Positions 37,447 through 46,004 of a stretch of DNA of 64,000 bases are shown here, one piece after another. This DNA is from Saccharomonospora sp. NB11 (GTDB taxonomy: Bacteria > Actinomycetota > Actinomycetes > Mycobacteriales > Pseudonocardiaceae), in assembly GCF_015910535.1 (NCBI RefSeq), contig NZ_JACBJG010000005.1, positions 310,001 through 374,000 of the forward strand, given 5' to 3'. The translations under genes and the position numbers were made by a program. Position 1 is the first letter of the stretch; each line of letters starts with the position of its first letter. Below the pieces are notes generated by a model. That model did not search any database, was not told the origin of the DNA, and saw nothing but the letters and a program-made list of their open reading frames with translations.

Positions 37447-37971
37447 GTGGCACTGGGCGTCTGCCTGCTGTTCGACTCACGGTCGGCACGCGCGCTGCGC
37501 GGTCTGTGGTCGCGGCTGGAGGCGGCGGGCGTGTCGACCCTCCAGACGCACACCCACGGCAGACACCATCCGCACCTGTCGTATGTGGTGTTGCTGGACT
37601 GGGACGTCGACGCGGTGCACGACGCCGTCGCCACGTTGCCCGACGGCGGCCCCTTCGAACTCACCTTCGACGCGATGGCGGCGTTCCGACGCGGCCGGGT
37701 GTCCCTCGTGCCCGCCCCCGCCACCGACCTGCTCACCCGGCAGCAGGCTGTGGTCCGGGCGGTCAGCGCCACGGGAGCCACCGTCCACCATCACTACGCG
37801 CTCGACCGCTGGCTGCCGCATGCCTCCGTCGCCACCCGCTCGACCACGCAAGAGCTGCCCGTGGTCGCAGCCGCCGTGTACGAGGTACTGCCTCTCACGG
37901 TGCGAGTCACGAGCGCGGCGCTCATCGACAGCGCCACGGGGCGGACCTGGCCGCTGCCCGTGGTGCCGTGA
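37447..37971 (+). CDS. 2H phosphoesterase (2'-5' RNA ligase-like)
   Basis: 174 residues with the two histidine motifs of the 2H family: His43-Leu-Ser45 in HHPHLSYVV and His125-Ala-Ser127 in LPHASVAT. These catalyse cyclic-phosphate or 2'-5' linkages in RNA or small nucleotides. GTG start at 37447 without a clear ribosome site. Its stop is three bases from that of the convergent metallopeptidase gene. Substrate unknown. Confidence 0.85.
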   Translation: MALGVCLLFDSRSARALRGLWSRLEAAGVSTLQTHTHGRHHPHLSYVVLLDWDVDAVHDAVATLPDGGPFELTFDAMAAFRRGRVSLVPAPATDLLTRQQAVVRAVSATGATVHHHYALDRWLPHASVATRSTTQELPVVAAAVYEVLPLTVRVTSAALIDSATGRTWPLPVVP

Positions 37972-37974
37972 TCG

Positions 37975-39003
37975 TCAGGCCACGTCCTGGCTCGCGGCGT
38001 GCCAGGTGTTGCAGTGCCCCACGTCCGCATGCCGGAACCCGCGCGCCGCCCACGTCCACTGGGTGTCGCTCGTGCCGTGGGTCTCGCTGTCGACCCAGTT
38101 GCGGAAGTCGTCCACGGCCGCGTCGCCCAGCTCCTCCGTGATCGACCCCCGACCGACCGCACTCGCCAGGAACACCCCGGCGAAGCAGTTGGCCTGCAGT
38201 TCGACCCGCCTGCCCAGTTCCCGGTCTGCTGCGCTCCCGGCCGGATAGTGCTGCAGTTGCTCGTTGGCGTCGGCGAGGATGCCACTGAGGTGCTGCACGT
38301 GATGGCCGTACTCGTGGGCGAGCGTCGCGAGGTGGGCCTGTTCGGTGAGACCGAACGCCTCCAGGGTGCGCTTGCGCGGCAGGTAGATGGTGGCGTCCTC
38401 CGCGCAGTACAGACCGGTGGCCTCGTCGGAGGGCGGCAGCGCACCACACGCGGTGGTCGGGTCGTCGGTGATGCTCACGTTCACCGGGGCGAACGCGATC
38501 CCCGCCTCGTCCAACGCGGGTTCCCAGGCACGGTCGAGACAGTGCAGCTCGGCGGTGTAGAAGGCCTCCAGTCGCTCCGGCGCGCTGCCGAGCGCGGGCA
38601 ACTCGCACCGCACGTCGGCGAGCACGGCCCCGGACTGCAGCAGTCGGTTGTCGCCGATCGAGGCAAGCGAGGGCACCGCGTCCGAGGGTGCCTGCGCGCT
38701 GCCGCTTCGGACGTGGCCTCCGTCCAGCGACGGCACGACCGCCACCAGCACGCCCACGAGCACCACTGCGAGGGCGACCGGCAACGCCGCACGCCACCAC
38801 GATCTGCGCCGGGAACGCGGTCTGGACTCAGTCGTCGCGTCCGAGTCCCACAGCTCCAGCGGAAGATCGTCAAGGTACGGCCGAACGGGCCCGCGTTCAT
38901 CTGCGGGTTCGTCTGCCGCGTCGCCGACAGTGTGCACAGCAGCCTTCACGGTTGACGTCACATCTCGGCGACGAGGATAGAGCCTCAGGTCTCGTTCGCA
39001 CAT
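37975..39003 (-). CDS. Membrane-anchored neutral zinc metallopeptidase (YpfJ family)
   Basis: A 342-residue type II membrane protein. A charged cytoplasmic N-terminus (1-69) precedes a single helix (about 70-91), then an extracytoplasmic domain with the zinc motif HEYGH (His230, Glu231, His234) in LATLAHEYGHHVQHLSG. Family features STITDDPTTACG-like and ATIYLPRKRTLEAFG are nearby. Four cysteines (133, 155, 186 and 200) may form disulfides. The ATG at 39003 is used; an in-frame GTG about 14 codons in is possible. Substrate and role unknown. Confidence 0.87.
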   Translation of the reverse strand: MCERDLRLYPRRRDVTSTVKAAVHTVGDAADEPADERGPVRPYLDDLPLELWDSDATTESRPRSRRRSWWRAALPVALAVVLVGVLVAVVPSLDGGHVRSGSAQAPSDAVPSLASIGDNRLLQSGAVLADVRCELPALGSAPERLEAFYTAELHCLDRAWEPALDEAGIAFAPVNVSITDDPTTACGALPPSDEATGLYCAEDATIYLPRKRTLEAFGLTEQAHLATLAHEYGHHVQHLSGILADANEQLQHYPAGSAADRELGRRVELQANCFAGVFLASAVGRGSITEELGDAAVDDFRNWVDSETHGTSDTQWTWAARGFRHADVGHCNTWHAASQDVA

Positions 39004-39099
39004 ACCGCCATGTCACGAAGCTGACACGGCCGGTGTCCCGCCCCTGCGACAACGCGACGGACGTGCGTCGTCGGCCGCGGCTTTCGAGAGGTCGGGGGA

Positions 39100-39141
39100 A
39101 CGGACCGGAAATGCGGACACGTGTGCGTAGGACGCGGACAC
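39100..39141 (-). repeat. Two 21-bp GTGTCCGC units next to tRNA-Val
   Basis: GCGGACAC at 39113-39120 and 39134-39141, exactly 21 bp apart, are the same core and spacing as the arrays at 10.7-11.0 kb. Read on the minus strand the units follow the 3' end of the tRNA by nine bases, so they point in the direction of tRNA transcription. This shows that the repeat is dispersed and not a local duplication. Confidence 0.85.
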
Positions 39142-39150
39142 GCGCGTTCG

Positions 39151-39225
39151 TGGTGGGCGCAGCAGGGTTCGAACCTGCGACCCCCTGCTTGTAAGGCAGG
39201 TGCTCTCCCGCTGAGCTATGCGCCC
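39151..39225 (-). tRNA. tRNA-Val (anticodon TAC)
   Basis: The minus strand folds as a complete cloverleaf: acceptor GGGCGCA with TGCGCCC, D arm AGCTCAGCGGGAGAGC, anticodon loop CTTACAA (anticodon TAC, reading GUA) and T arm with GGTTCGAACC. Discriminator A is at 39154 and the CCA end is encoded (39151-39153). It lies downstream of ahpE behind a hairpin. Confidence 0.97.
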
Positions 39226-39230
39226 CGAAC

Positions 39231-39251
39231 GGCTCCCGGCGACCGGGAGCC
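39231..39251 (-). terminator. Hairpin between ahpE and tRNA-Val
   Basis: A perfect 9-bp stem (39231-39239 with 39243-39251) with a 3-nt loop lies 20 nt after the ahpE stop and 6 nt before the tRNA. It ends ahpE transcripts or marks a processing site if the tRNA is read from upstream. Confidence 0.6.
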
Positions 39252-39270
39252 TTCGCACAGGAGCCGACTC

Positions 39271-39726
39271 TCAGCCGAGGTCGGCGATCGCCTTCTTCCA
39301 CGCCTCCTGGTCGCGCGCCTCGCCCGGCTGGTTCACCTCGGCGAACCGCACGACACCCTCGGTGTCGATCAGGAAGGTACCGCGCAGTGCCAGACCGGCC
39401 TGCTCGTTGAACACACCGTACGCCTTGGCCACCTCACCGTGCGGCCAGAAGTCCGACAGCAGCGGGAACTGGTACTTCTGCTGCTCGGCCCACGCCTTCA
39501 GCGCGAACGGCGTGTCCACGGAGACACCGAGCACCTGCACGCCGGGGTACTGGTCGTACTCGTCCCGCAGCTGGCACAGCTCGCCCTGGCAGACACCGCT
39601 GAAGGCGAACGGGTAGAACACGAGCAGCACCGGCTTGTCGCCGCGGAACGACGACAGCGTCACCGGCTGCTTGTTGTAGTCGTTGAGCGTGAAGTCCGGA
39701 GCCTGGGAACCGACCTCGACGGCCAT
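39271..39726 (-). CDS. ahpE: AhpE, one-cysteine-type peroxiredoxin
   Basis: Cytoplasmic peroxiredoxin that reduces peroxides and peroxynitrite. From the ATG at 39726 (AAAGG nine bases upstream) it has 151 residues; a TTG three codons earlier is weaker. The thioredoxin-like fold shows the peroxidatic cysteine Cys46 in YPFAFSGVC and a nearby Cys51 (GELC). Mycobacterial AhpE has its peroxidatic Cys at the same place. DUF3052 and aceE lie upstream in the conserved actinobacterial order. Confidence 0.94.
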   Translation of the reverse strand: MAVEVGSQAPDFTLNDYNKQPVTLSSFRGDKPVLLVFYPFAFSGVCQGELCQLRDEYDQYPGVQVLGVSVDTPFALKAWAEQQKYQFPLLSDFWPHGEVAKAYGVFNEQAGLALRGTFLIDTEGVVRFAEVNQPGEARDQEAWKKAIADLG

Positions 39727-39837
39727 GGGCGACAACCTTTCGCTGGTCCGACATTACGGCGCGCAATCGTCGACTCCGCCGACGCGAGTGCCGCAGCAAA
39801 CCCTATCGCGGGATCGACCCGGAAGAACCGACCGGGC

Positions 39838-40263
39838 TCAGCGCCGTGACGTGGACCTCGGAACCAGACGGGTGGCAGTCCACCCGGAGCCGAGACTCAG
39901 GTTGGAGGTCTGCGACATCCCGACCGTGGGCACCGCTTCGGCGATCTCACTGGGCTCGACGTGACCGGGCTGACCGGTCTTCGGGGTCAACACCCACACG
40001 ACGCCGTTCTCGTCGAGCGGTGCCCGAGCGTCCACGAGCGCGTCCCCGAGGTCGCCGTCGCCGTCGCGCCACCAGAGCAGCACCACGTCGATGACCTCGT
40101 CGGCGTCCTCGTCGAGCAACTCGCCACCGATGTGAGCCTCGACGGCGGCGCGGACCTCCTCATCGACGTCCTCGTCCCAGCCCAGCTCCTGGACCACCAT
40201 GTCCGGCTTGATCCCGAGCTTGTCGGCGACGCTGTTCTGGTCAGCGTCTCCCGCGGCGACCAC
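39838..40263 (-). CDS. DUF3052 family protein
   Basis: A 141-residue acidic soluble protein found across actinobacteria, of unknown function. Typical segments are VADKLGIKPDMVVQELGWDEDVD, DVVLLWWRDGDGDL and the C-terminal VWVLTPKTG ... GHVEPSEIAEAVPTVGMSQT, each seen in part. The GTG at 40263 follows GGAGGAGTGAG. It is divergent from aceE across 405 bp and upstream of ahpE, a conserved placement that may hint at a link with pyruvate or redox metabolism, though none is shown. Confidence 0.88.
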   Translation of the reverse strand: MVAAGDADQNSVADKLGIKPDMVVQELGWDEDVDEEVRAAVEAHIGGELLDEDADEVIDVVLLWWRDGDGDLGDALVDARAPLDENGVVWVLTPKTGQPGHVEPSEIAEAVPTVGMSQTSNLSLGSGWTATRLVPRSTSRR

Positions 40264-40668
40264 GACTTCTCACTCCTCCAACAGGATGTGTGCGGCCTGT
40301 AGACGATCGCTCACCTTGTGCGATCGACCGCACTGCGTACACGGATGGGCATAGCGAACACCGCAACGGCCCGGAGCGCAACCGTCCACACCGGAGGCCA
40401 CACGTGTCGAGCCGGGGGCGCAACGATATGTCACGACACGACAAGGAACGAGGGCACGGTCTTCTGAATCCAGACAGTTCCGATCCCGAGCGCCTCAACT
40501 AGGGTGGGAGGCGCGGTCCATACGGTGTTTCCGCGCAGGATCGCCGCAACACGACACGGTGTTACGAACAGCTCAATGTTACCGAACAGTAGTAGCTGAC
40601 GCGCGCCGTGTCCACAGTCACGATGACAACAAGAGAACGAGCAACCCGAATTTCGGCGAGGAGATCCC
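40264..40668. other. 405-bp divergent regulatory region upstream of aceE
   Basis: No convincing gene. It is less GC-rich toward aceE and should hold the promoters of aceE and of the DUF3052 gene. A 24-codon frame starting ATG at 40428 (MSRHDKERGHGLL...) ends at the TAG near 40502, but I could not support it as a gene. Two similar 12-13 bp elements at 40560-40589 are listed separately. A short GATCGC/GCGATC inverted pair lies near 40307-40327. Confidence 0.6.
40560..40589. promoter_or_regulatory. Tandem TGTTAC-GAACAG elements upstream of aceE
   Basis: TGTTACGAACAG (40560-40571) and TGTTACCGAACAG (40577-40589) are near-identical and 17 bp apart. Each is itself a partial inverted repeat (TGTT...AACA). 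They lie about 80-110 bp before the aceE start and are a candidate operator for a regulator of pyruvate dehydrogenase. Confidence 0.4.
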
Positions 40669-43482
40669 TTGGCCCCCCAGAACGACGAGGCCGGGCGCGG
40701 CGCCACAGGCGCCTCCGGCCAGGGAGCACCGGCGCGTGTCCGCGTCATCCGCGACGGACTGGCGGCGCACTTGCCCGACATCGACCCGGAGGAGACGGCC
40801 GAGTGGCTGGACTCCTTCGACGCCGCAATGGCGAGGGGCGGTCAACAGCGCGCGAGGTACCTGATGCTCAGGATGCTGGAGCGTGCCCGTGAGCGCAACG
40901 TGGGCGTGCCTCCGCTGACGACCACGGACTACGTCAACACCATCCCGACGGAGAACGAGCCGTGGTTCCCCGGCGACGAGGAACTCGAACGCCGTTACCG
41001 CGCCTTCATCCGCTGGAACGCCGCCATCATGGTGCACCGCGCGCAGCGCCCGGGAGTCGGCGTCGGTGGTCACATCTCCACCTACGCGTCGTCGGCGGCG
41101 CTCTACGAGGTGGGCTTCAACCACTTCTTCCGCGGCAAGGACCACTCCGGCGGCGGCGACCAGATCTTCATCCAGGGGCACGCCTCCCCCGGCATCTACG
41201 CCAGGGCGTTCCTGGAGGGCAGGCTGACCGCCGAGCAGCTCGACGGCTTCCGCCAGGAGTACTCCCACGCCGGTGAGGGCGGCGGGCTTCCGTCCTACCC
41301 TCACCCTCGGCTGATGCCGGACTTCTGGGAGTACCCCACCGTGTCCATGGGTCTCGGCCCGATGAACGCGATCTACCAGGCACGGTTCAACCGCTACCTG
41401 CACTCGCGCGGCATCAAGGACACGAGCAACCAGCACGTCTGGGCGTTCCTCGGCGACGGTGAGATGGACGAGCCGGAGTCCCGGGGCCTCATCCACGTGG
41501 CCGCCGGTGAAGGCCTGGACAACCTCACGTTCGTCATCAACTGCAACCTGCAGCGCCTCGACGGCCCGGTCCGCGGCAACGGCAAGATCATCCAGGAGCT
41601 GGAGGCCTACTTCCGCGGCGCGGGTTGGAACGTCATCAAGGTGATCTGGGGTCGTGAGTGGGACGCCCTGCTGCACGCCGACCGCGACGGCGCGCTCGTG
41701 AACCTGATGAACCAGACGCCGGACGGCGACTTCCAGACGTACAAGGCCAACGACGGCGCGTACGTGCGGGAACACTTCTTCGGTCGCGACCCGCGGACGA
41801 AGGCCCTCGTCGAGAACCTCACCGACGAGCAGATCTGGAACCTCAAGCGCGGAGGGCACGACTACCGCAAGGTGTACGCGGCGTACAAGGCCGCGATGGA
41901 GCACCACGGCCAGCCGACCGTGATCCTCGCGCACACCATCAAGGGCTACGGCCTCGGTCCGGCGTTCGAGGGCCGCAACGCCACCCACCAGATGAAGAAG
42001 CTGACGCTCGACGACCTCAAGCTGTTCCGGGACGCGCAGCGCATCCCGATCAGCGACGAGGAGCTGGAGCGCGACCCGAAGCTGCCGCCGTACTACCACC
42101 CGGGCGAGGACTCGCCGGAAATCCAGTACATGAAGGGTCGTCGGCAGGCCCTCGGCGGCTACTTGCCGGAGCGCCGGTCCACCGCCAAGCCGCTCGTGCT
42201 GCCCGGCGACAAGGTGTACGAAGCCATCCGCAAGGGCTCGGGCAAGCAGGACGTCGCCACCACGATGGCGTTCGTGCGGCTCGTGCGTGAGCTGGCGAAG
42301 GACCCGGAGATCGGGCACCGGATCGTGCCGATCATCCCGGACGAGGCGCGGACCTTCGGTCTCGACTCGATGTTCCCGACAGCGAAGATCTACAACCCGC
42401 AGGGCCAGAACTACACGTCCGTCGACGCCCAGCTGATGCTCGCCTACAAGGAATCCGAGCAGGGCCAGCTCCTGCACGAGGGCATCAACGAGGCGGGCTC
42501 CACCGCGTCGTTCACGGCCGTGGGCACCTCGTACGCCACGCACGGCGAGCCGATGATCCCGATCTACATCTTCTACTCGATGTTCGGGTTCCAGCGCACC
42601 GGCGACGGGCTGTACGCGGCGGCCGACCAGATGACGCGCGGGTTCGTCCTGGGCGCCACCGCAGGCCGCACGACGCTGACCGGCGAGGGCCTCCAGCACG
42701 CCGACGGGCACTCGCAGCTACTGGCCGCGACGAACCCGGCCGTGGTGGCCTACGACCCGGCGTGGTCGTTCGAGATCGCCCACATCGTGCGTGACGGGCT
42801 GCGCCGCATGTACGGCGAGACGGGGCCGGATGGCAACGGTGAGAACGTCATGTACTACCTCACCGTCTACAACGAGCCGTACCAGCAGCCCGCCGAGCCG
42901 GAGAACCTCGACGTGGAGGGCCTGCTCAAGGGTCTCTACCACTACCGGTCGGCGTCGGAGGGCGACGGCCCCAAGGCGCAGATCCTGGTCTCGGGCGTGC
43001 TGATGCCGGAGGCGTTGCGCGCTCAGGACATGCTCGCCGAGGAGTGGGGCGTGCGGGCCGACGTGTGGTCGGCGACCTCCTGGTCGGAGTTGCGTCGGGA
43101 GGCCGTGGAGGTCGACCGCGACAACTTCCTGCACCCGGCCGACACGCCGCGCGTGCCGTACGTCACCGAGGTGTTGTCGAACGTCGAGGGTCCGGTCGTG
43201 GCCGTGTCGGACTGGATGCGCGCCGTGCCGGACCTCATCCGGCCGTGGGTGCCCACCGACATGCTCACGCTCGGCACCGACGGGTTCGGGTTCTCCGACA
43301 CCCGTCCCGCGGCTCGCCGGCACTTCCTCGTCGACGCCGAGTCGGTCGTCGTCGGGGTGCTGGCGATGCTCGCCCGCCGGGGCGAGGTCGCGCAGGAGAA
43401 GGTCGTCGAGGCCGCCCGCCGATACCAGATCCACGACGTCACGGCGGCCGGTCCGCAGACGTCCGACTCCGGCGTGGCCTGA
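40669..43482 (+). CDS. aceE: AceE, pyruvate dehydrogenase E1 (homodimeric)
   Basis: Thiamine diphosphate enzyme that decarboxylates pyruvate and acetylates the lipoyl groups of E2. The 937 residues are the single-chain E1 type. The ThDP/Mg motif runs from [11 protein letters not shown] to [10 protein letters not shown]. Other marks are [16 protein letters not shown], the HPGEDSPEI loop and the C-terminal [17 protein letters not shown]. The start TTG at 40669 follows GAGGAG. Partners E2 and E3 are encoded at 19.6-22.9 kb and lipoate enzymes at 24.5-29.6 kb. Upstream are possible operators; a perfect hairpin follows. It is directly upstream of fasR and the fatty-acid genes. Confidence 0.97.
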   Translation: MAPQNDEAGRGATGASGQGAPARVRVIRDGLAAHLPDIDPEETAEWLDSFDAAMARGGQQRARYLMLRMLERARERNVGVPPLTTTDYVNTIPTENEPWFPGDEELERRYRAFIRWNAAIMVHRAQRPGVGVGGHISTYASSAALYEVGFNHFFRGKDHSGGGDQIFIQGHASPGIYARAFLEGRLTAEQLDGFRQEYSHAGEGGGLPSYPHPRLMPDFWEYPTVSMGLGPMNAIYQARFNRYLHSRGIKDTSNQHVWAFLGDGEMDEPESRGLIHVAAGEGLDNLTFVINCNLQRLDGPVRGNGKIIQELEAYFRGAGWNVIKVIWGREWDALLHADRDGALVNLMNQTPDGDFQTYKANDGAYVREHFFGRDPRTKALVENLTDEQIWNLKRGGHDYRKVYAAYKAAMEHHGQPTVILAHTIKGYGLGPAFEGRNATHQMKKLTLDDLKLFRDAQRIPISDEELERDPKLPPYYHPGEDSPEIQYMKGRRQALGGYLPERRSTAKPLVLPGDKVYEAIRKGSGKQDVATTMAFVRLVRELAKDPEIGHRIVPIIPDEARTFGLDSMFPTAKIYNPQGQNYTSVDAQLMLAYKESEQGQLLHEGINEAGSTASFTAVGTSYATHGEPMIPIYIFYSMFGFQRTGDGLYAAADQMTRGFVLGATAGRTTLTGEGLQHADGHSQLLAATNPAVVAYDPAWSFEIAHIVRDGLRRMYGETGPDGNGENVMYYLTVYNEPYQQPAEPENLDVEGLLKGLYHYRSASEGDGPKAQILVSGVLMPEALRAQDMLAEEWGVRADVWSATSWSELRREAVEVDRDNFLHPADTPRVPYVTEVLSNVEGPVVAVSDWMRAVPDLIRPWVPTDMLTLGTDGFGFSDTRPAARRHFLVDAESVVVGVLAMLARRGEVAQEKVVEAARRYQIHDVTAAGPQTSDSGVA

Positions 43483-43609
43483 GCAGTTCGCACGGTGTCC
43501 TCAGTGGACCGAGGCACGGCTCGCCGCCGGCGCTCACGATCGGGTGAGTCCGGTGGCGGGTCGTGATCTCGCACTTCATAGTGGGGACACCGGTGGGGAC
43601 CGGGGAAGT

Positions 43610-43650
43610 GAGATCGCCCGACGCAGCCGACAGGCGCGTCGGGCGATCTC
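43610..43650 (+). terminator. Strong terminator after aceE
   Basis: A perfect 15-bp stem (43610-43624 with 43636-43650) with an 11-nt loop is followed by GTTTCG. It separates aceE from fasR. Confidence 0.85.
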
Positions 43651-43731
43651 GTTTCGACCCCCCGTCACGGGCGAGGCCGCACCGTGCGACCCCCGGCGTC
43701 CGAGACGTCCCGCGTAGGATTCGGCACCAGC

Positions 43732-44961
43732 ATGTCCACTGAACCGTTTCCGGCCTTGTCCGACCACGAATCCGCACTCCCTCGGCACGGCTTGTCCGAG
43801 GCCACGCTGCGAGCGCTCGAACGGGCCTCCGGACGGCTCGCCAAGGCCAGCGTCAGCGCGATCGAGGAACGGCTGCCGTGGTTCGGTCGGCTTCCCGCCG
43901 ACCAGCGAGCCAGCGTCATGCTGATCACCCAGGCGGGCGCCGCCGGATTCGTGCGCTGGATGCGTGACTCGCAGGAGGCGCTGAAGCTCACCACCGAGGC
44001 GTTCCGGTCGGCGCCGAGGGAGTTGTCCCGGTGGGTGAGTCTGCGCCAGACGGTGGAACTCGTCCGCCTCGCGCTCGACGTCTTCGAGGAACAACTCCCC
44101 CGCTTCGCAGCGGACGCGGCGGAGCGCGCCGTGTTGACCGAGGGCATCCTCCGGTACGGGCGGGAGATCGCGTTCGCCGCCGCCAACTCCTACGCCGCCG
44201 CGGCCGAGGCGCGAGGCGCGTGGGACGCCCGACTCGAAGCGCTCGTGGTCGACGGTGTGGTGCGTGGTGACGCCGAGGAGTCGGTGCTGTCGCGGGCCGC
44301 CGCGTTGGGCTGGGACCCGGCGGCCGACGCCACGGTCCTGGTCGGCAACCCGCCGTCGGACGACCCGCCGTCGGTCGTCTTCGAGGTCCGCAGCCGGGCC
44401 GCGCGGGTGGGCAGGCCCGTCCTCCTCGGAGTGCAGGGTTCCCGACTGGTCGTGGTGGTCGCGGGCCCGACGACCGGCTCCGAGAAGGCCGAGGACGTCC
44501 TCCCCGTGCTCTCCACCGCGTTCGCCGAAGGACCGGTTGTCGCGGGTCCCACGGTCAGCAGTCTCGCCGAGGCCCACCGCAGCGCCGCCGAAGCGCTGTC
44601 CGGATTGCGCGCCGTGGTCGGCTGGCCGTCGGCTCCCCGCCCCGCCCGATCGATCGACCTGCTCCCCGAGCGCGCGCTCGCGGGGGACGCCGAGGCCGAA
44701 CGCGTGCTGGTCGAGGAGATCGCCCGCCCGCTGGAGGAGGCCGGGCCCGCACTGCTGGAGACCATCGAGACCTACCTGGAGACCGGCGGTGTGCTGGAGA
44801 CGTGTGCTCGCCAGCTCTTCGTCCACCCGAACACCGTGCGGTACCGCCTGAAGAAGGCCACCGAGCTCACCGGCCGCAATGCCGCCGACCCTCGGGACGC
44901 GCTCGTGCTGCGGACGGCTCTCACCGTCGGGCGGCTCGCCCGCTCGCGCGGGATCTGGTGA
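43732..44961 (+). CDS. fasR: FasR-like PucR-family regulator of fatty-acid synthesis
   Basis: A 409-residue regulator. The N-terminal ~170 residues are helical (RsbRD/PucR-type sensory part), the middle is a GGDEF-like PucR domain and the C-terminal ~60 residues are the PucR helix-turn-helix (CARQLFVHPNTVRYRLKKATELTG, in parts). The ATG at 43732 is chosen over an upstream frame start at 43684; no strong ribosome site is seen for either. In Streptomyces coelicolor a homologous gene immediately upstream of fabD encodes FasR, an activator of the fab genes. The same order here supports the name; activation itself is inferred. Confidence 0.85.
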   Translation: MSTEPFPALSDHESALPRHGLSEATLRALERASGRLAKASVSAIEERLPWFGRLPADQRASVMLITQAGAAGFVRWMRDSQEALKLTTEAFRSAPRELSRWVSLRQTVELVRLALDVFEEQLPRFAADAAERAVLTEGILRYGREIAFAAANSYAAAAEARGAWDARLEALVVDGVVRGDAEESVLSRAAALGWDPAADATVLVGNPPSDDPPSVVFEVRSRAARVGRPVLLGVQGSRLVVVVAGPTTGSEKAEDVLPVLSTAFAEGPVVAGPTVSSLAEAHRSAAEALSGLRAVVGWPSAPRPARSIDLLPERALAGDAEAERVLVEEIARPLEEAGPALLETIETYLETGGVLETCARQLFVHPNTVRYRLKKATELTGRNAADPRDALVLRTALTVGRLARSRGIW

Positions 44962-45016
44962 CATCCCGTGACCAGCGACACAACGTCACAGTGGTCACAC
45001 GTTCTCTCGTCGCTGT

Positions 45017-45033
45017 TTGTAGGGAGTCCACAA
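45017..45033. promoter_or_regulatory. Imperfect palindrome in the fabD leader
   Basis: TTGTAGGGAGTCCACAA lies 24 bp before the fabD start, with a direct repeat GTCAC-AGTG-GTCAC at 44985-44998 further upstream. The fasR-fabD gap is the expected site of FasR action; which element matters is unknown. Confidence 0.35.
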
Positions 45034-45056
45034 CGCGATTCGAAGGACTTGGTGAC

Positions 45057-46004
45057 ATGGAGGCATGCCCGCGAGGGCCACGTCCCGTGTTCCCTACACA
45101 TGTGACCTCCGCTCTCCTCTGCCCCGGACAGGGTTCTCAGGCCCCCGGCATGCTCACCCCCTGGCTCGAACTCGACGGAGCTCGCGACCGCCTCGAACAG
45201 TGGTCGCAGCAGTGCGACCTCGACCTCGTGAGACTCGGCACCGAAGGGTCCGCCGAGGAGATCCAGGACACGGCGGTCGCCCAGCCGCTGATCGTCGCCA
45301 CGTCGTTGCTCGCGTTCGAGTACCTTCCGTCCTCCGTCCCGGCCGACGCGCCGGTCGCGGGCCACTCCGTGGGCGAGCTGGCCGCCGCCGCCATCGCGGG
45401 GGTTCTCCCGGCGGGCGACGCCGTCGCACTCGCCGCCGTCCGCGGCGCCGAGATGGCCGCCGCGTGCGCCGCCGAACCCACGAGCATGGCCGCCGTCATG
45501 CTCGGCGACCCCGACGAGGTCGTGGCCTGGCTGCACGAGCACGGACTGGAAGCCGCCAACCGCAACGGGGCCGGACAGATCGTCGCCTCGGGCGCGCGCG
45601 ACGCGATCGAGCGAATCGTGGCGGAACCGCTGGCAGGCACGAAGGTGCGGGCCCTCAAGGTGGCCGGGGCGTTCCACACGAAGTACATGGCCTCGGCCGA
45701 GGAGGCCCTGCGCGTGCACGCCGGCAAGCTCGCGCCGTCCGACCCGACGCGTCCGCTGCTGTCGAACGCCGACGGCAAGGTCGTGTCGAGCGGGGCGGAG
45801 TATCTCGATCGCCTCGTCTCCCAGGTGACCCGCCCGGTGCGGTGGGACCTCACGATGCGCGAGCTGGCCGAGCTCGGCGTCGACCGGACCGTCGAGCTGC
45901 CGCCCGCGGGCACGTTGACCGGCTTGGTCAAGCGTGAACTCAAGGGCACCGTCACCACGCCGGTGGCCGTGAAGACTCCCGCGCAGTTGGAGGAGCTGGC
46001 ATGA
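45057..46004 (+). CDS. fabD: FabD, malonyl-CoA:ACP transacylase
   Basis: Loads malonyl groups from CoA onto AcpP for fatty-acid elongation. From the ATG at 45057 (AAGGA nine bases upstream) it has 315 residues. The first ~15 are non-conserved, and a GTG at 45102 giving VTSALLCPGQGSQ would match most homologs, so the true start may be there. The catalytic serine is Ser104 in AGHSVGELAA; the catalytic histidine is in AGAFHTKYM. First gene of fabD-fabH-acpP-fabF; its stop overlaps the fabH start (ATGA). Confidence 0.94.
   Translation: MEACPRGPRPVFPTHVTSALLCPGQGSQAPGMLTPWLELDGARDRLEQWSQQCDLDLVRLGTEGSAEEIQDTAVAQPLIVATSLLAFEYLPSSVPADAPVAGHSVGELAAAAIAGVLPAGDAVALAAVRGAEMAAACAAEPTSMAAVMLGDPDEVVAWLHEHGLEAANRNGAGQIVASGARDAIERIVAEPLAGTKVRALKVAGAFHTKYMASAEEALRVHAGKLAPSDPTRPLLSNADGKVVSSGAEYLDRLVSQVTRPVRWDLTMRELAELGVDRTVELPPAGTLTGLVKRELKGTVTTPVAVKTPAQLEELA

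Noticed and set aside
39121-39236. Plus-strand frame reading WWAQQGSNLRPPACKAGALPLSYAP
   Set aside because: This is the well-known false translation across the antisense of a tRNA gene; the tRNA-Val cloverleaf explains it.
40428-40502. 24-codon frame MSRHDKERGHGLL... upstream of aceE
   Set aside because: Short, no good ribosome site and no leader-peptide signature such as repeated codons followed by an attenuator.
40618-42711. 697-codon frame antisense to aceE
   Set aside because: Shadow of aceE without any family motif.
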